This document shows, one piece after another, positions 9,801-19,868 of a stretch of DNA of 64,000 bases. The notes below the pieces were generated by a model, which saw only the letters and a program-made list of their open reading frames with translations, was not told where the DNA came from and searched no databases. The DNA lies in contig CM019824.1 of the NCBI GenBank assembly GCA_009763385.1, positions 159,024,474 to 159,088,473 on the forward strand, written 5' to 3'. Made by a program: the position numbers and the translations under genes. The DNA is from Coix lacryma-jobi var. lacryma-jobi. Taxonomy: Eukaryota > Streptophyta > Magnoliopsida > Poales > Poaceae. How positions within the stretch are numbered: position 1 is the stretch's first letter; each line of letters opens with the position of its first letter.

Positions 9801-10764
9801 GCGGTCAATTTTGGATGAGGACGCTCGGGTGCGGTAAATTTGGTATTGGGTCGGAGTGATGCCCGTCGGTGCCTTGGTGTCAAAACGGCGACAGCGAGCG
9901 CAGGAGAAGATGCCACGAGCGAGGGAGAGCGCCAGCAGCTGCTTGACTTTGCCACGGACTCAGTTGTGAGCTCAATCGAGAGAGGTCGACGCCTTTCGCG
10001 CTGGCGTGAGCGACCCAAGCTCGGCTGTCCACCGCCATGAACAGAAGAAAGATCTTATCCCCCCCTTCTCCTTTATACCCTTTCTAAAATTTAGAAATTA
10101 CTTTGGATTTTTTAATATAAGTTGAAAATATGCTAAAATATCAAATGCTCAGAATTCAATACTGAACATCTTTTATTTTTTGCAACATAAGCAAAATATG
10201 CTTAGATTTTGAATTAGGGTTTGAAAATCAAAAGGGGACAAAAAGGGCAAAAGGGTATTTTCACAATTACTTATGATTTCGTATGAAAACTTGAAAAAAA
10301 CTTTATACACCAAAGTTGATCCTTATCAAAAATGGAGCAACTTTGCTTTTTGAAGCATACTCAAATTCTTTCTAGATTTTGATTGATAAGAAAGGGGATA
10401 AAACAGGATTGTTAAATTAATTAAACTATTTATCTGAATTTTAACCTAATTTGAATTATACCTCAATGGTGACTTGAAACATGTTCCAATTACACCTTTG
10501 AGACAAAATACCAAGGTTTGGTCCAAAATTCAATTACTATATAAGAAATTACCATAATACCCTTATATAGCATAAAAGCACTAAACACCACATAAGAAAC
10601 TATAAACTAGGATTTCAACTTAAGCACTCCTTATCCACTAAGCACAAGCATAAAGAATAAAACTTGTTTTTAGTGAATGCATAATTAGGTTATCAACTCA
10701 AATAAAATGCCAGTGCATATGATGACATGTTAGGTTTTAGTCTGCTTAACACCAGAGTGTTACA
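6807..10764 (-). repeat. Gypsy-1 5' LTR (3.96 kb)
   Basis: Minus-strand LTR running from TGTAACACTCTGG (10764) to TTCTGCCACA (6807). A TATAAAG box lies at 10071-10077 on the minus strand, followed downstream by a GC-rich leader (about 9000-10040) in which several ORFs on both strands are low-complexity and not credible. Towards its 3' end it carries the GAGTAC-GAAA-GTACTC hairpin (7249-7264) and a block near 7500-7760 that is recognisably shared with the Gypsy-B LTR, including CCATCTCTCCACTCCCAGT. The motif CAAAGTTG...CAACTTTG (10313-10347) is also shared with the Gypsy-B LTR. Confidence 0.88.
10071..10077 (-). promoter_or_regulatory. TATA box of Gypsy-1 LTR
   Basis: TATAAAG on the minus strand, preceding the GC-rich transcribed leader. 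It is the only good TATA box near the start of that leader. The placement matches the TATATAAG box of the related Gypsy-B LTR. Confidence 0.6.
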
Positions 10765-10779
10765 GCAAAGCACAAAGCC

Positions 10780-10990
10780 TAAGCTCACTAGCAATGCTCA
10801 ATAACAAGGCTACACAAGCCAAATTAGAGAGCTCAATCTTAGCTACACAAACTAAGCAATGTGACTAGCAAGACTACAAGTCAACTAGTCACGCAAGAGA
10901 GCTACTTCTAGACTACACAAGCAAAGAAGGTAACTAGCAAGCTACACAAGCTAACTAATTACAAGAGCAACTACACAAGCACAATGTATA
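10780..10990. repeat. Degenerate CTACACAAGC/ACTAGCAAG repeats
   Basis: About 200 bp built from interleaved imperfect copies of CTACACAAGC, ACTAGCAAG and AACTAGTCAC-like words, with low sequence complexity. It lies at the U5 end of the SIRE-type LTR. Confidence 0.6.
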
Positions 10991-11637
10991 TGAAAGTAGA
11001 TACAAGCTTGTGTATGGGGAATGCAAACCAACGGGATGAACAAGGTTGACACGGTGATTTTATCCCGAGGTTCACTTGGTCGCCACCAAGCTAGTCCCTG
11101 TTGAGGCAAGCCCAAGGTTGTCGCCGATCCTCTTGCTAGTGGTGACCCTAAGTCACACTCTCCACGATGGAGTGCTCACCAAGAGCTCTAGCTTCGATCC
11201 GGCCGGACCACTTGGCGCTCTTCGCGCCTCTCTCTACTAGAGTTGCTCTTCGCGATCTCCCGCGGGGCGAGCACAATGCCCCTCACAAAGCTTCTCCGGA
11301 GCCACGCACAATCTTCACGCGGACTTCACGACGGAGACTCGATCCCCAAGCCGTCTAGGAGGTGGCAACCTCCAAGAGTAACAAGCACCACCGGCTTGCA
11401 ACACGAACACCTAGTGCCACTTGATGCAGTCTCACAAAGCAACGCACTAGCGACCACTCACTCGCTATCGAATCGCACACTAGCAAGCACAAGCGAGTTA
11501 GAGGGCTCCCAAGCACATCCACACCAGCCACCAAGGCTTTGGAGTGCTCAACCACCAGCCCAAGGCCGGTTACCAATGATATATATAGCCCCAAGGGCTA
11601 ACTAGCCGTTGCCCCTTCACTGGGCAAACTGCGCTAG

Positions 11638-12125
11638 CATCGGACGCTCCGGATCGGGACCATGGATGCTCGCCACGTGTCCCCCACGTTCAACTTCGGC
11701 CGAGCGATCCCAACGGCTATATTACTTCCCGCGCCAGTTAAAGTGGCATCGGACGCGCCGATGCCGAGCATCGGACGCTCCGATGCCTCAGCTCAAATCT
11801 GTGCAAGATCGCCCTCACATCGGACGCGCCGGACCCTTAGCATCGGACGCTAAGGGCCAGCGTCCGATGTCACACCAGAGAGGTTCCAGAACGCTCCCAA
11901 ACACATCGGACGCGTCCGATGGTTCCACATCGGACGCAGGCCAGCGTCCGATGCTCCCTGGAAAGCACGCTCGTGCCACATCACCTACATCGGACTCTGC
12001 AACAGTGTTTTCTTAGCGTCCGCTGCCATCGTCCGATGCTCCTTCAACGTCTAACAAAAACTAGGGTTTGCCATCGGACGCTCGGCCTAGCGTCCGATGC
12101 CTCTCGGACCAGCGTCCGATGCTCC
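11638..12125. repeat. Palindromic word array CATCGGACG...CGTCCGATG
   Basis: About a dozen copies of GCATCGGACGC and its complement GCGTCCGATGC, often paired head to head to give CATCGGACGCTCCGATG-like palindromes (for example 11748-11787, 11837-11865, 11904-11955, 12072-12125). In the LTR's minus orientation the array is immediately upstream of the TATA box at 11577-11586. Confidence 0.85.
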
Positions 12126-13021
12126 TAGAGCACTTCACTTTACCTTCAAAAACCGCTGAATCCTGCCTCGCAAGCTCGGCAGGAGGGAGATGGACTATAC
12201 ACTAGTTTCTCCCACTTCTCCATGCCTCCTTTCAACACAACTTCTTCTCCAACAACTTTTCCTTTGCAAATGTGCCAACACCACTAAGTGTACAACATCA
12301 TGTGTATGTGTGTTAGCATTTTCTCAATCATTTTCCAAAGGATTTTCACTTGCTCTCACTACGCCACTCGATCCCAGTAACAACGCAATATTAGATCGCT
12401 CAAGTGGCACTAGATGACCGATATGCAAACAAGTTTGCTCCTCTTAATAGTACGGCCATCTATCCTAAACCCGGTCATCAACTTCTCTACACACCTATGA
12501 CCGGTGAAATGAAATGCCCTACAAATATACCTTTGCCTTGCGCATTCCATTCCATCTCCTTCAGTGTTGATGCAACACATGCACCAACCTATCATCAAAT
12601 GATATGATCCACTTCATATCATCACATGGCCTCCATGGTCCATCGATCTTGACCTCACTTGCTCTTCACCATTGCTTCGGTCCTTCGGCGCCAAGTCTTT
12701 GCTCAAGCCTCCCGACACTCGGTACCAACGGCTTCAAAGCCTCCAACTTGCCCTTCACCTTCGCAACCGGTCCATCAAGCCAAGTCTTGCCTTGATCTTC
12801 ACCATCTTAGCCACATGACCACATGTCATGTCACATATGCAATAAGCTCATTCTTCATCACATGCATGAGCATTGCAACATCCTTCAAGCCATTTCACCC
12901 CTATGGCATATGTTGCTCATACATGATCACCTGTGGACTTAACACCTGTATATCTCATATAAACATCATTAGTCCACCTAAAGTTGTCACTCAATTACCA
13001 AAACCAAACTAGGACCTTTCA

Positions 13022-13102
13022 ACAGCCCCACCACCTCCACTCCTATGCCTCTCACGACGCGGAGGAGAGGAAGCAGCAGGAGGCACTCCCTCACGAGCCT
13101 GT
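13022..13102 (-). pseudogene. 3' remnant of the plant transposon protein-type ORF
   Basis: Short segment between the SIRE-type LTR (ending 13021) and Copia-A. On the minus strand one frame gives a Pro/Ser then Arg/His/Gly-rich tail with a TAG stop that falls inside the LTR start. The frame differs by one from the preceding ORF piece, implying an indel. Confidence 0.5.
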
Positions 13103-15073
13103 TGAAAGCTCTAGTTTGGTTTTGGTTAATTGATGAAACCTATTTTGGTCTAATCCTTTTGTGAAGCATGTGTGTAGCAAATGGAAAAGGATTACGACCA
13201 AGCCATTGGTGGAGTTAGCAAAGTGGCAACCATGGAGGACGGTGGTGGCCACAAGCACTTAAGTGATCAAGTGTTCTACCATTGGTGAAATGAAGAAGAG
13301 AAAAGATGCCTTGCTCAAGTGGTAGATTATTTCTTTCTTTTAATCTTGAGTATAGGCAAGCCGGACTATCAAGAGGGATATAAATTAGGCTATCTAGATG
13401 TGGTGAAAAGTGCTCATGACGTCCAACATCTAGTGCCACCTTGAGCGATCTAACTTTGCGTTGTTGCTAGGATCGAGTGGCGTGGTGAGTGAAGTGAAAA
13501 TCCTTTGAAAAAATGATTGTGAAAATGCTAACACACATGCACATGATGGTGTACACTTGGTGGTGTTGGCACATTTGCAAAGGAGAAGGTGTTGGAATTG
13601 ATTTGGATCAACTCGGAGAAGAGAAGGAAGTTTTTCGGTGTGTTCCGAACTCTTGATTGGGCCTTAGATTGGATTTCTGTACTAATCCTTTGTGCTTTGG
13701 ATCTTGTATTCTTATGGGTTGTGTACCCCTCTGAATAAGCTTTCCAAAATGTCCAAGATCATCAATATCAAAGTTCGGAGCTAAAAGTTATGGCCGTTTT
13801 AGCGCGGAGGTCATTTTTGGCCTAGTGGTAGTACCGACCCTGAGGCCGGTAGTATCGACCCCTCCGCGAACAGATCGCATGCTCTCTGCGTTGGGCCATT
13901 TTTGGCCTAGAGGTAGTACCGCCATAGGGCCGGTACTACCGACCCTCGGTAGTAGTACCGACCCCCGGTCGGTAGTACCGGCGATCGAAGTCGTTTTTTC
14001 AGGCTCTCTGTGTAGATCTAGATTTGGCCTAGCGGTAGTACCGCTATAGGGCCGGTAGTACCGACCCTACTACCGACCCTCTTCCGGATGTGTTATTTTG
14101 GTCAATCTAACGGTCATTGTTGATGTACTCGGTACTACCGACCTTTGGGGTCGGTACTACCGACCGTGGCGCAGTTGACTTGTACAAATAGCCGATCGGC
14201 CGGCTTCCAATGGTTACCTCTCCGATTCTTTGCGCCCAAACACAAGAAAGAGAGCCCCCAAGTGTTGACTAACCTCCTCTCTCTCCCCCTTTGATTCTAG
14301 AGTGAATATCTTGCAAGCTTTGAGCTAGGGAAGTGAGATTAGAGAGTGAGACGCATCGATCTACGTCAAGAGCACTTGGATCCGTCATCTCTCCGGCTTG
14401 ATTTGTGTTCTTTACTCTTGAGTTCTTGGAACTCTAGCCGGTTAGGTGTTCTTCGGTTGTTGCTCGTGATTGACTCATTTGTGAGGGCACTCCGAAGTGT
14501 TTGTATTACCCTCTGATTCTTAGTGAAGAAACTCAACTAGCCTTTGTGGTTGATTGAGTGAGGCAAGGAGGTGAAAGAGACTCCGACCTTCGTGGTCACC
14601 TCAACAACGGGGACGTAGGTGCTTCTTAGTGAAGTGGCCGAACCTCGGGTTAAATCTTGTGTCTCGTGTGCTTGTTGATTTCGCATCTTTGGAGATTTCG
14701 TTTGCTCTCGTGTTCTTCATGTTCTTCCTCCCTCCTTTCTCATTCTAGGTGTGGGAAGGCTCGATCTACTCTTTGAGGAGGAGCCACCATTTGGACAAGG
14801 TATAAACTTCATCTACATCTCCTAGGAAAACCTTGGTATAAGCTAGATTCAATCTTGCATCTCGTTCATCCCGATTTCGTAGTTGTTCCTAGGTTGTCGG
14901 TAGTACCGACCCCTGGAGCTGGTAGTACCGACCTCGGTAGTACCGGCCCCTATAGTCGGTAGTACCGACTGTGTGATCTGATATCTGTTTCGAGCTTTGA
15001 GTTTCAGGATTCTAGATTTTTAAATAGGCTATTCACCCCCCCCCCCCCCCCCTCTAGCCATTTGGACCTTTCA
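13103..15073 (+). repeat. Copia-A 5' LTR
   Basis: Starts TGAAAGCTCTAG and ends GGACCTTTCA just before the PBS. The TATA variant TACAAATAG (14183-14191) is followed by a pyrimidine-rich leader (14230-14330). A 17-C tract (15036-15052) precedes CTCTAGCC near the end; the 3' LTR has 13 C. Palindromic GGTCGGTACTACCGACC-type words lie upstream of the TATA variant (13831-14165) and again near the 3' end (14897-14972). Confidence 0.93.
13831..14165. repeat. Palindromic word array GGTCGGTA-C-TACCGACC (5' LTR, U3)
   Basis: About nine copies of GGTAGTACCGACC or its complement, several making 17-bp odd-centred palindromes (for example 14148-14165). Copy number differs from the 3' LTR array (24871-25190): the 5' LTR has an extra unit near 14140 and a duplicated GTA near 13950, so the array changes by small gains and losses. 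Confidence 0.85.
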
Positions 15074-15075
15074 AG

Positions 15076-15089
15076 TGGTATCGGAGCCA
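15076..15089 (+). promoter_or_regulatory. Copia-A primer binding site
   Basis: TGGTATCGGAGCCA begins two bases after the LTR end. It is the Met-tRNA primer type with one change from TGGTATCAGAGCC. It sets the inner LTR boundary. Confidence 0.9.
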
Positions 15090-15130
15090 AGTCACCGTTT
15101 GTTTGAGGATTTACAACCTCCGATGTTGCA

Positions 15131-17042
15131 ATGGCTCAAATCAACTATATGGGGAAGCCACCACATTTTGACGGCACCAACTTCGATTGTTGGAAGCGGA
15201 AGATGTGTGCATTCACTAGAGGCATGAATAGGAAGATTTGGGAAGTAATCGAGCACGACTTTGTAGTGATTAACTCCGCCGATCCTACCCCAAGAGAAGA
15301 AGAGAAGCTTCAATTGAATGATGTGGCAATCAACCTATTCTATGAAGCCTTCGACATCAAAGTCTTTGAGCAAATCAAGAATCTTGAGCGTGCAAGTGAG
15401 ATATGGGAAAGATTAGAGGAGACCTATGAGGGCACCAAGGCCGTGAAGAGTGCCAAGCTATACATTCTAAAGGACAAGCTTGTCACCTTCAAGATGCTAG
15501 ATGGTGAGAGCATACCGGAGATGTTTCACCGGTTGCAAGTCATTATCAATGACTTAAAGGCGTTGGGCGAGAAGGTGAATGACAAGGACTTTTCTCACAA
15601 GTTCTTGAGATGCTTGCCACCTAGGTTTGATACCTTGGTGACAATCCTTGTGAGAGAAGGGTTGGATATGGTAACCCCAAACCAAGTACTAGGTGATGTG
15701 GTCACTCAAGACACATACCGCGTGGAACGGGATGGGGGAGCCCAAGAGGAAGAGAAGAAGAAGAAGACAGTGGCGTTCAAAGCGTCAACATCCAAGAGCA
15801 AGGGCAAAGCCAAGAAGGAAGAAAGTGATGATGAAGCTAGCACAAGCGGAAATGAATTAGATGATGAAGACCTCGCTCTCTTTGTCAAGAAGTTTGGCAA
15901 GTTCATGAAGAAGAAGAGCTTTGGGGCAAGAAAGAAAAGAGATTCATACAAGAGCTCAACTAGAAGATGCTATCGATGCAAGAGCAAAGATCACTTCATT
16001 GCGGATTGTCCACAATCTAGTGATGATGAAGATGATCATAAGAAGAACAAGAAGGAGAAGAAGGAGAAGAAGAAGGAAAAGAAGAAGGGTGGATCCTATG
16101 TTGTGACATGGGATAGTGATGCTTCCTCAAGCGATGATGGTAATTCTAGTGATGATGAGAGGAAGACCACCAAGAAAAAGGCTATGGCTAGTCTTGCTAT
16201 CTTAAGCAAGCCTTCTATCTTCGACGCTCCATCGACATGCTTCATGGCCAAGGCCACTAAGGTATCATCCGATGAGAGTGAGAGTGAGAGTGATGATGAT
16301 GAGGAGTACTCAAAGGAGGACCTCATAAGCATGCTACGAGATGCTCACTCTTACATTGAGACTAAGAGGAAGGAGTGCAAAGAATTGCGCAAGGCCAACA
16401 AGGCTCTTGAGCAATCCTTTGATGAGCTCAAGTCTACTCATGAGAGGCTAGAGGAAGCCCATGAGAAGCTTGATCAAGCTCACACTAGGCTTAAGAAAGC
16501 CCACTCCTCCCTCCTTGATCAAAGTAAGATTGAGGATGTTGTAGAGACATGCAATATAGGAGTAACTTGTGATATACTTGATGAATCTTTTTACACTCCT
16601 ATTATTGTCGCTCCTATCAATGCATCATCATCATCTAGCTCAATTAAAATGACTACTTCTACTACATGTAACTCATCATTAGTAGTAGAAAACAAGAACC
16701 TTAAGAACAAGGTTAATGAGCTCACTCATGCCTTAGGCAATGCCTATGGTGGAGATGCCCGCTTGCTTAAGTGCTTGGGTAGCCAAAGGTCTCCACTCAA
16801 CAAGGAGGGACTTGGCTATACCCCCAAGAAGGGCAAGGCAGCTTTTGTTCCTCACAAAACTTGTTTTGTGAAGAGCAACGGTCGGTTTTGCAATAGTTGC
16901 AAGCAATCCGGGCATATAGAGCAACATTGCTTTAACAAGAATAAAAACAAGAAGCATGCTCATGTTACATCTATTCGCTTTGATTCTTGTTATATGCTTA
17001 CTAAGGGCACTAATGGTGTGAAGGCTAAGTACATTGGTGCAC
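15131..17042 (+). CDS. gag: Copia-A gag (5' portion, interrupted by solo LTR)
   Basis: ATG 15131, 42 bp after the PBS. Residues ~1-60 carry the N-terminal FDGTNFDCWKRKM motif, followed by the UBN2-type gag core (LERASEIWERLEETYEG, then LRCLPPRFDTLV) to about residue 200. Next come a Lys/Glu-rich linker, a first CCHC knuckle (CYRCKSKDHFIADC, ~280-293), an acidic and Lys-rich segment, a long coiled coil (~400-460, heptad LEEAHEKLDQAH), and a second CCHC knuckle (CNSCKQSGHIEQHC, ~586-599). The large gag with a coiled coil is typical of SIRE elements. The frame is open to the solo LTR at 17043, inside the KYIGA codons; the remaining codons continue at 19771. It would form the capsid. Confidence 0.92.
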
Positions 17043-17321
17043 TATTGACACTGGTTAACTATCAAAATTAAAGGATAAATAAATATGAAAAGGGCATGAA
17101 TTCAATCACCAACAAAGGTTTAGGGTTTTAATTGACAATATTCCACGAGTTTTGGTGAATTGTGATTCTGCAGGGACTAAACCAGGAAACCAGCGCTGAT
17201 TGCTTCCCCTAGAAGGAAACCGACGTGAGATAACGCAACCGGCACGTCAGGAATAATCCAGAAGGTTCTAGAGGACACCAAAGGACACCACGAGGCGGGG
17301 CACAGCGAGAGGCCGCCAGGT

Positions 17322-17360
17322 GGGACCGGTCGGTCCCACCATGAGACCGACCGGTCTCCC
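17322..17360. repeat. Palindromic words ACCGGTCGGTC / GACCGACCGGT
   Basis: Two head-to-head copies of a GGTCGGTC/GACCGACC-containing palindrome about 115 bp upstream of the TATA box at 17474. This is the same kind of placement as the word arrays of the other LTRs. Confidence 0.65.
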
Positions 17361-17824
17361 CCCGGGCCTGCTGCCTTCCGTCTTCTGCAATCTACCTCCA
17401 CTGCCTTTGAGGATCCATCTCAGCCCTACGTGAAGTCGGTTTGATCCAACGGCCGCAGTTGATCCCTCAGGGCTATATAAACAGCCCCCAGACCCCCCTC
17501 TCCAGGCATCTCCCTCTTCATTATTCATCTCCACATCAGAAATTAGGGTTCCAATGTAGAAGTAGAGGTCCCTCTAGATGAATCTCTTCTAGTTCATCTA
17601 GAATTAGATCTAGTTCATCTAGTTGTAATCAAGAGCCAGCTATCAAGTAGAAGACTAGATACCCCTCTAGTAGGATTAGAACCTAGTCTTATTTAAGAAC
17701 TAGAGAGAGAGAGAGGAAGAGATCAAGAGGAAGCTCCGGCCTGTCGGATCAACTTCTTCATCTTGTAACTGTGGATTCAAGTTCTTTATCGACTTGCTTC
17801 AACGATTGTTTCGGTAATCAACAT

Positions 17825-19223
17825 TGTTGGCACCAAAAGTGACGCACTGTGCCAATCACACAGCAAGCCGGAGAAGCTGGCTTCGAACGTGGCCCGGATG
17901 CTCAGAAGTCCGGAGCGTGCCAGTCAGTTTGCCCTGCAACTAACAAGGGAAAGAAACTGTTAAATACAAAGCTGGAACATGCCGGGTATGACCAGACAGT
18001 TCCAAAATATATGGCCCTGAAGCCACTTACGACGACATATAGCTATGAAAGCTATCTGCCAACAGGTTTAAAGATTATTCGGCAATATGAACAGAGTTAC
18101 GTGAATAACAGGTTGCCAAACACGTTTGCATGAGAATTGTACTTGCATGGTATATTAACTATGAATTGAAGTTTAACCAATCTCGATTGTGCAACCGAGT
18201 TGGGGTCCATGGGGATTGAACATGCAAACCAAGCGTAACTAAACTACTCTAAAGCCTGCGCCTGCCGCACGACACCTAGCCTTGTCATAGATCAAACATA
18301 CTTAACATGCATGAACCCTCACCACGTGGCAATCCAGATACGATCCAATCGGCTATTACGAACAATAGATCTACTACATAAAAGACTTTACAATAATAAA
18401 CGTGAAAGAACAGAGCAGATCTATAAAAGATAAAGCCGAACCGAACAGTATCTAGATTGGGCAAAAGTGTTACGATGAAATAAACATAATAAAGCATATA
18501 ACACAAGGCAACTTGATGAATCTATCAGATTTGCCAAATCTAACAGAGCCGATAACTATTTTTACTCATGACTCAATCCGCCGCACGATACAAGGCATAA
18601 GCAAAAACTTCCCGTCATAAGCTTAAATCCACCGCACGATACTAAGCTTAACGTACGAGACTACTTGCACCATATCTAAATCCGCCGCACGATACTAGAC
18701 ATGATAACAAGGTTGCCGGGACTTACGGAGGTCGACGGATCGATGGCCCCTCTCGAAGAACACGACGACACAACTTGGACTCGAAGACGGCACGGGGCCG
18801 GGTTGGTTGTATTGATTGTGAACGTCTTTACAATAGTCTCAGGGTTTATATTTATACCCTGGTGTTCTACGAGTCCTAGGAGGACACGATTACAAAGACA
18901 AAATAGGAAACTTATCTAAAACACGATGCCTTTTATTCTAAGCCTCCCTTAATAATCGGCACGTGCTAACAATGACGAGATCTTCTGTTGCCGAATCTTC
19001 TGATATGCCGTATTTGTCGCAAACCGACTTAGCCTGAGGTAGCCGATCGCAGCGCCATATTGCCGAATCCACCCCCCGTTTGACCAGTCGCCTCCACAGC
19101 CTTACCGAATCGATTGGATTAGCCGACCGTGCTTGCTATCTACCGAATCCCTCAGGTGGTGATTTCTCCCGAACCTGCGTCGTGCTGGCCCACTTGTCAT
19201 AGTGCGAAAATTCTGTGTTAACA
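17825..19223 (-). mobile_element. Solo LTR nested inside the 17043-19765 solo LTR (TSD AACAT)
   Basis: Flanked by a perfect AACAT at 17820-17824 and 19224-19228. Termini are TGTTGGCAC and GTGTTAACA, a short imperfect inverted repeat. Orientation is inferred as minus because the TATA-like block (18850-18865) and GC-rich leader read that way. It contains the recurrent words CCGCCGCACGATAC (18573, 18631, 18685) and CCGAATC (several). The plus-strand ORF at 17849-18133 has no recognisable domain. At 1.4 kb without internal features it is most simply a solo LTR, family unknown. Confidence 0.7.
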
Positions 19224-19770
19224 AACATCTATATTTAAGTTTGAGCTACTGTTCTTATTATTCTTAAGGTTTGTGACTCTCTTTTGAGTACTTTAATTCT
19301 AGTCATTCTAGAGTTAGAGTAGTTGGAAAGTGTAAGCGTGGTGCTTAGACTTGATAGCTCATCATAAATGCCTCCTATAACGCCGGTAGTAGTGGTAGTT
19401 CGCAAGGGTGACTCTTATAGCCTTGTTGATTCTTCTATAGTCCACTTACCCGTGTGTAGGCTCGGTAGGATTATACATTTGCATAAAAGAATCATACTCT
19501 GTTTGTGACCTTTTATGGCAACTTCCCCATTAAGAATAATAAACATATCACTCTTAAGTTGGATTTAGATAACCTTAGTGATCCCCTCTATGCTTCTAGA
19601 TTCCCCGTCCTTGTTAGCCACTCAGGGGTTATACACTTGAGACTCATCGCTATCCGCTCCTTTGGGTTCGATATTAAACTGGGTTACTCCGGTGAAGTGC
19701 TACATCGGTAGATGTTATCTGTGCGCTTGCGGATAAAGTAGAGTGTGCGTTAATTTATACCAACATGCAC

Positions 19771-19868
19771 CCATGGTTGGCCCAAAGAAGAAGGCAATTT
19801 GGGTACCCAAGAGCTTGGTTACTAACCTTGGAGGACCCAAAAAGATTTGGGTACCTAAAAAGGATTGA
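19771..19868 (+). CDS. gag: Copia-A gag, 3' end after the solo LTR
   Basis: Resumes the gag frame lost at 17042: the codons for PMVGPKKKAIWVPKSLV and a second IWVPKKD copy precede a TGA stop at 19866-19868. The repeated IWVPK motif is characteristic of the gag-pol boundary of SIRE-type elements. A second in-frame stop lies 12 bases downstream, so pol is separated from gag by stop codons, as known for SIRE elements. Confidence 0.8.

Larger units (their letters stand above)
1..10764 (-). mobile_element. Gypsy-1: Ty3/Gypsy chromovirus, 5' part (3' end off-window)
   Basis: Minus-strand LTR retrotransposon. Reading leftwards from 10764 it shows a 3.96 kb 5' LTR, a Met-tRNA-type PBS, an ORF ahead of gag, gag, then protease, RT, RNase H and the start of integrase, which runs off position 1. 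It inserted into a SIRE-type LTR at 10764/10765; the right copy of the target duplication would be GCAAA (10765-10769), and the left copy is outside the window. Two later insertions lie in it: a solo SIRE-like LTR (2573-4604) and a foldback MULE (13-461). Protein similarity to Gypsy-B places it with Tekay/Del-like chromoviruses, but its own chromodomain would lie off-window. The coding frame is nearly unbroken apart from nonsense codons that look like C-to-T decay. Confidence 0.9.
10765..13021 (-). repeat. SIRE-type LTR, 3' end displaced off-window by Gypsy-1
   Basis: On the minus strand it starts TGAAAGGTCCTAGTTTGGTTTTGG at 13021, nearly the same first bases as the Copia-A LTR (TGAAAGCTCTAGTTTGG). 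A TATA box (TATATATC on the minus strand, 11577-11586) and the leader block GATTTTATCCCGAGGTTCACTTGG (plus strand, about 11056-11079) follow, as in other SIRE LTRs. Gypsy-1 inserted at 10764/10765, so the LTR terminus is outside the window. The body differs from the LTR at 59832-61796, so the two are not a pair. It lies directly downstream of the decayed ORF at 26092-27479/13022-13102 and may be that unit's 3' LTR. Confidence 0.75.
17043..19765 (+). mobile_element. Solo LTR inserted in Copia-A gag (TSD TGCAC)
   Basis: Flanked by TGCAC at 17038-17042 and 19766-19770. Ends are TATTGACACTGG and ATACCAACA, consistent with TGTTG/CAACA termini carrying one mutation. After removal of the nested insertion at 17825-19223 it is about 1.3 kb. 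It has a TATA box (TATATAAA, 17474-17481) and, upstream, the palindromic words ACCGGTCGGTC and GAGACCGACCGGTCTC (17322-17360). No PBS, PPT or coding region is visible, so I call it a solo LTR; a TRIM-like element is an alternative. Family not recognised. Confidence 0.72.

Noticed and set aside
9075..10040. Several 60-140 codon ORFs in the Gypsy-1 LTR
   Set aside because: GC-rich leader shadows on both strands; composition driven.
15036..15052. Poly-C tract as a possible special signal
   Set aside because: It is a common feature of SIRE LTR ends here (G run in minus-strand copies) and varies in length between LTRs; probably slippage, so kept only as an LTR landmark.
17849..18133. 94-codon ORF inside the inner solo LTR
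   Set aside because: No motif, antisense to the inferred LTR orientation, and no sign of a retrotransposon gene.
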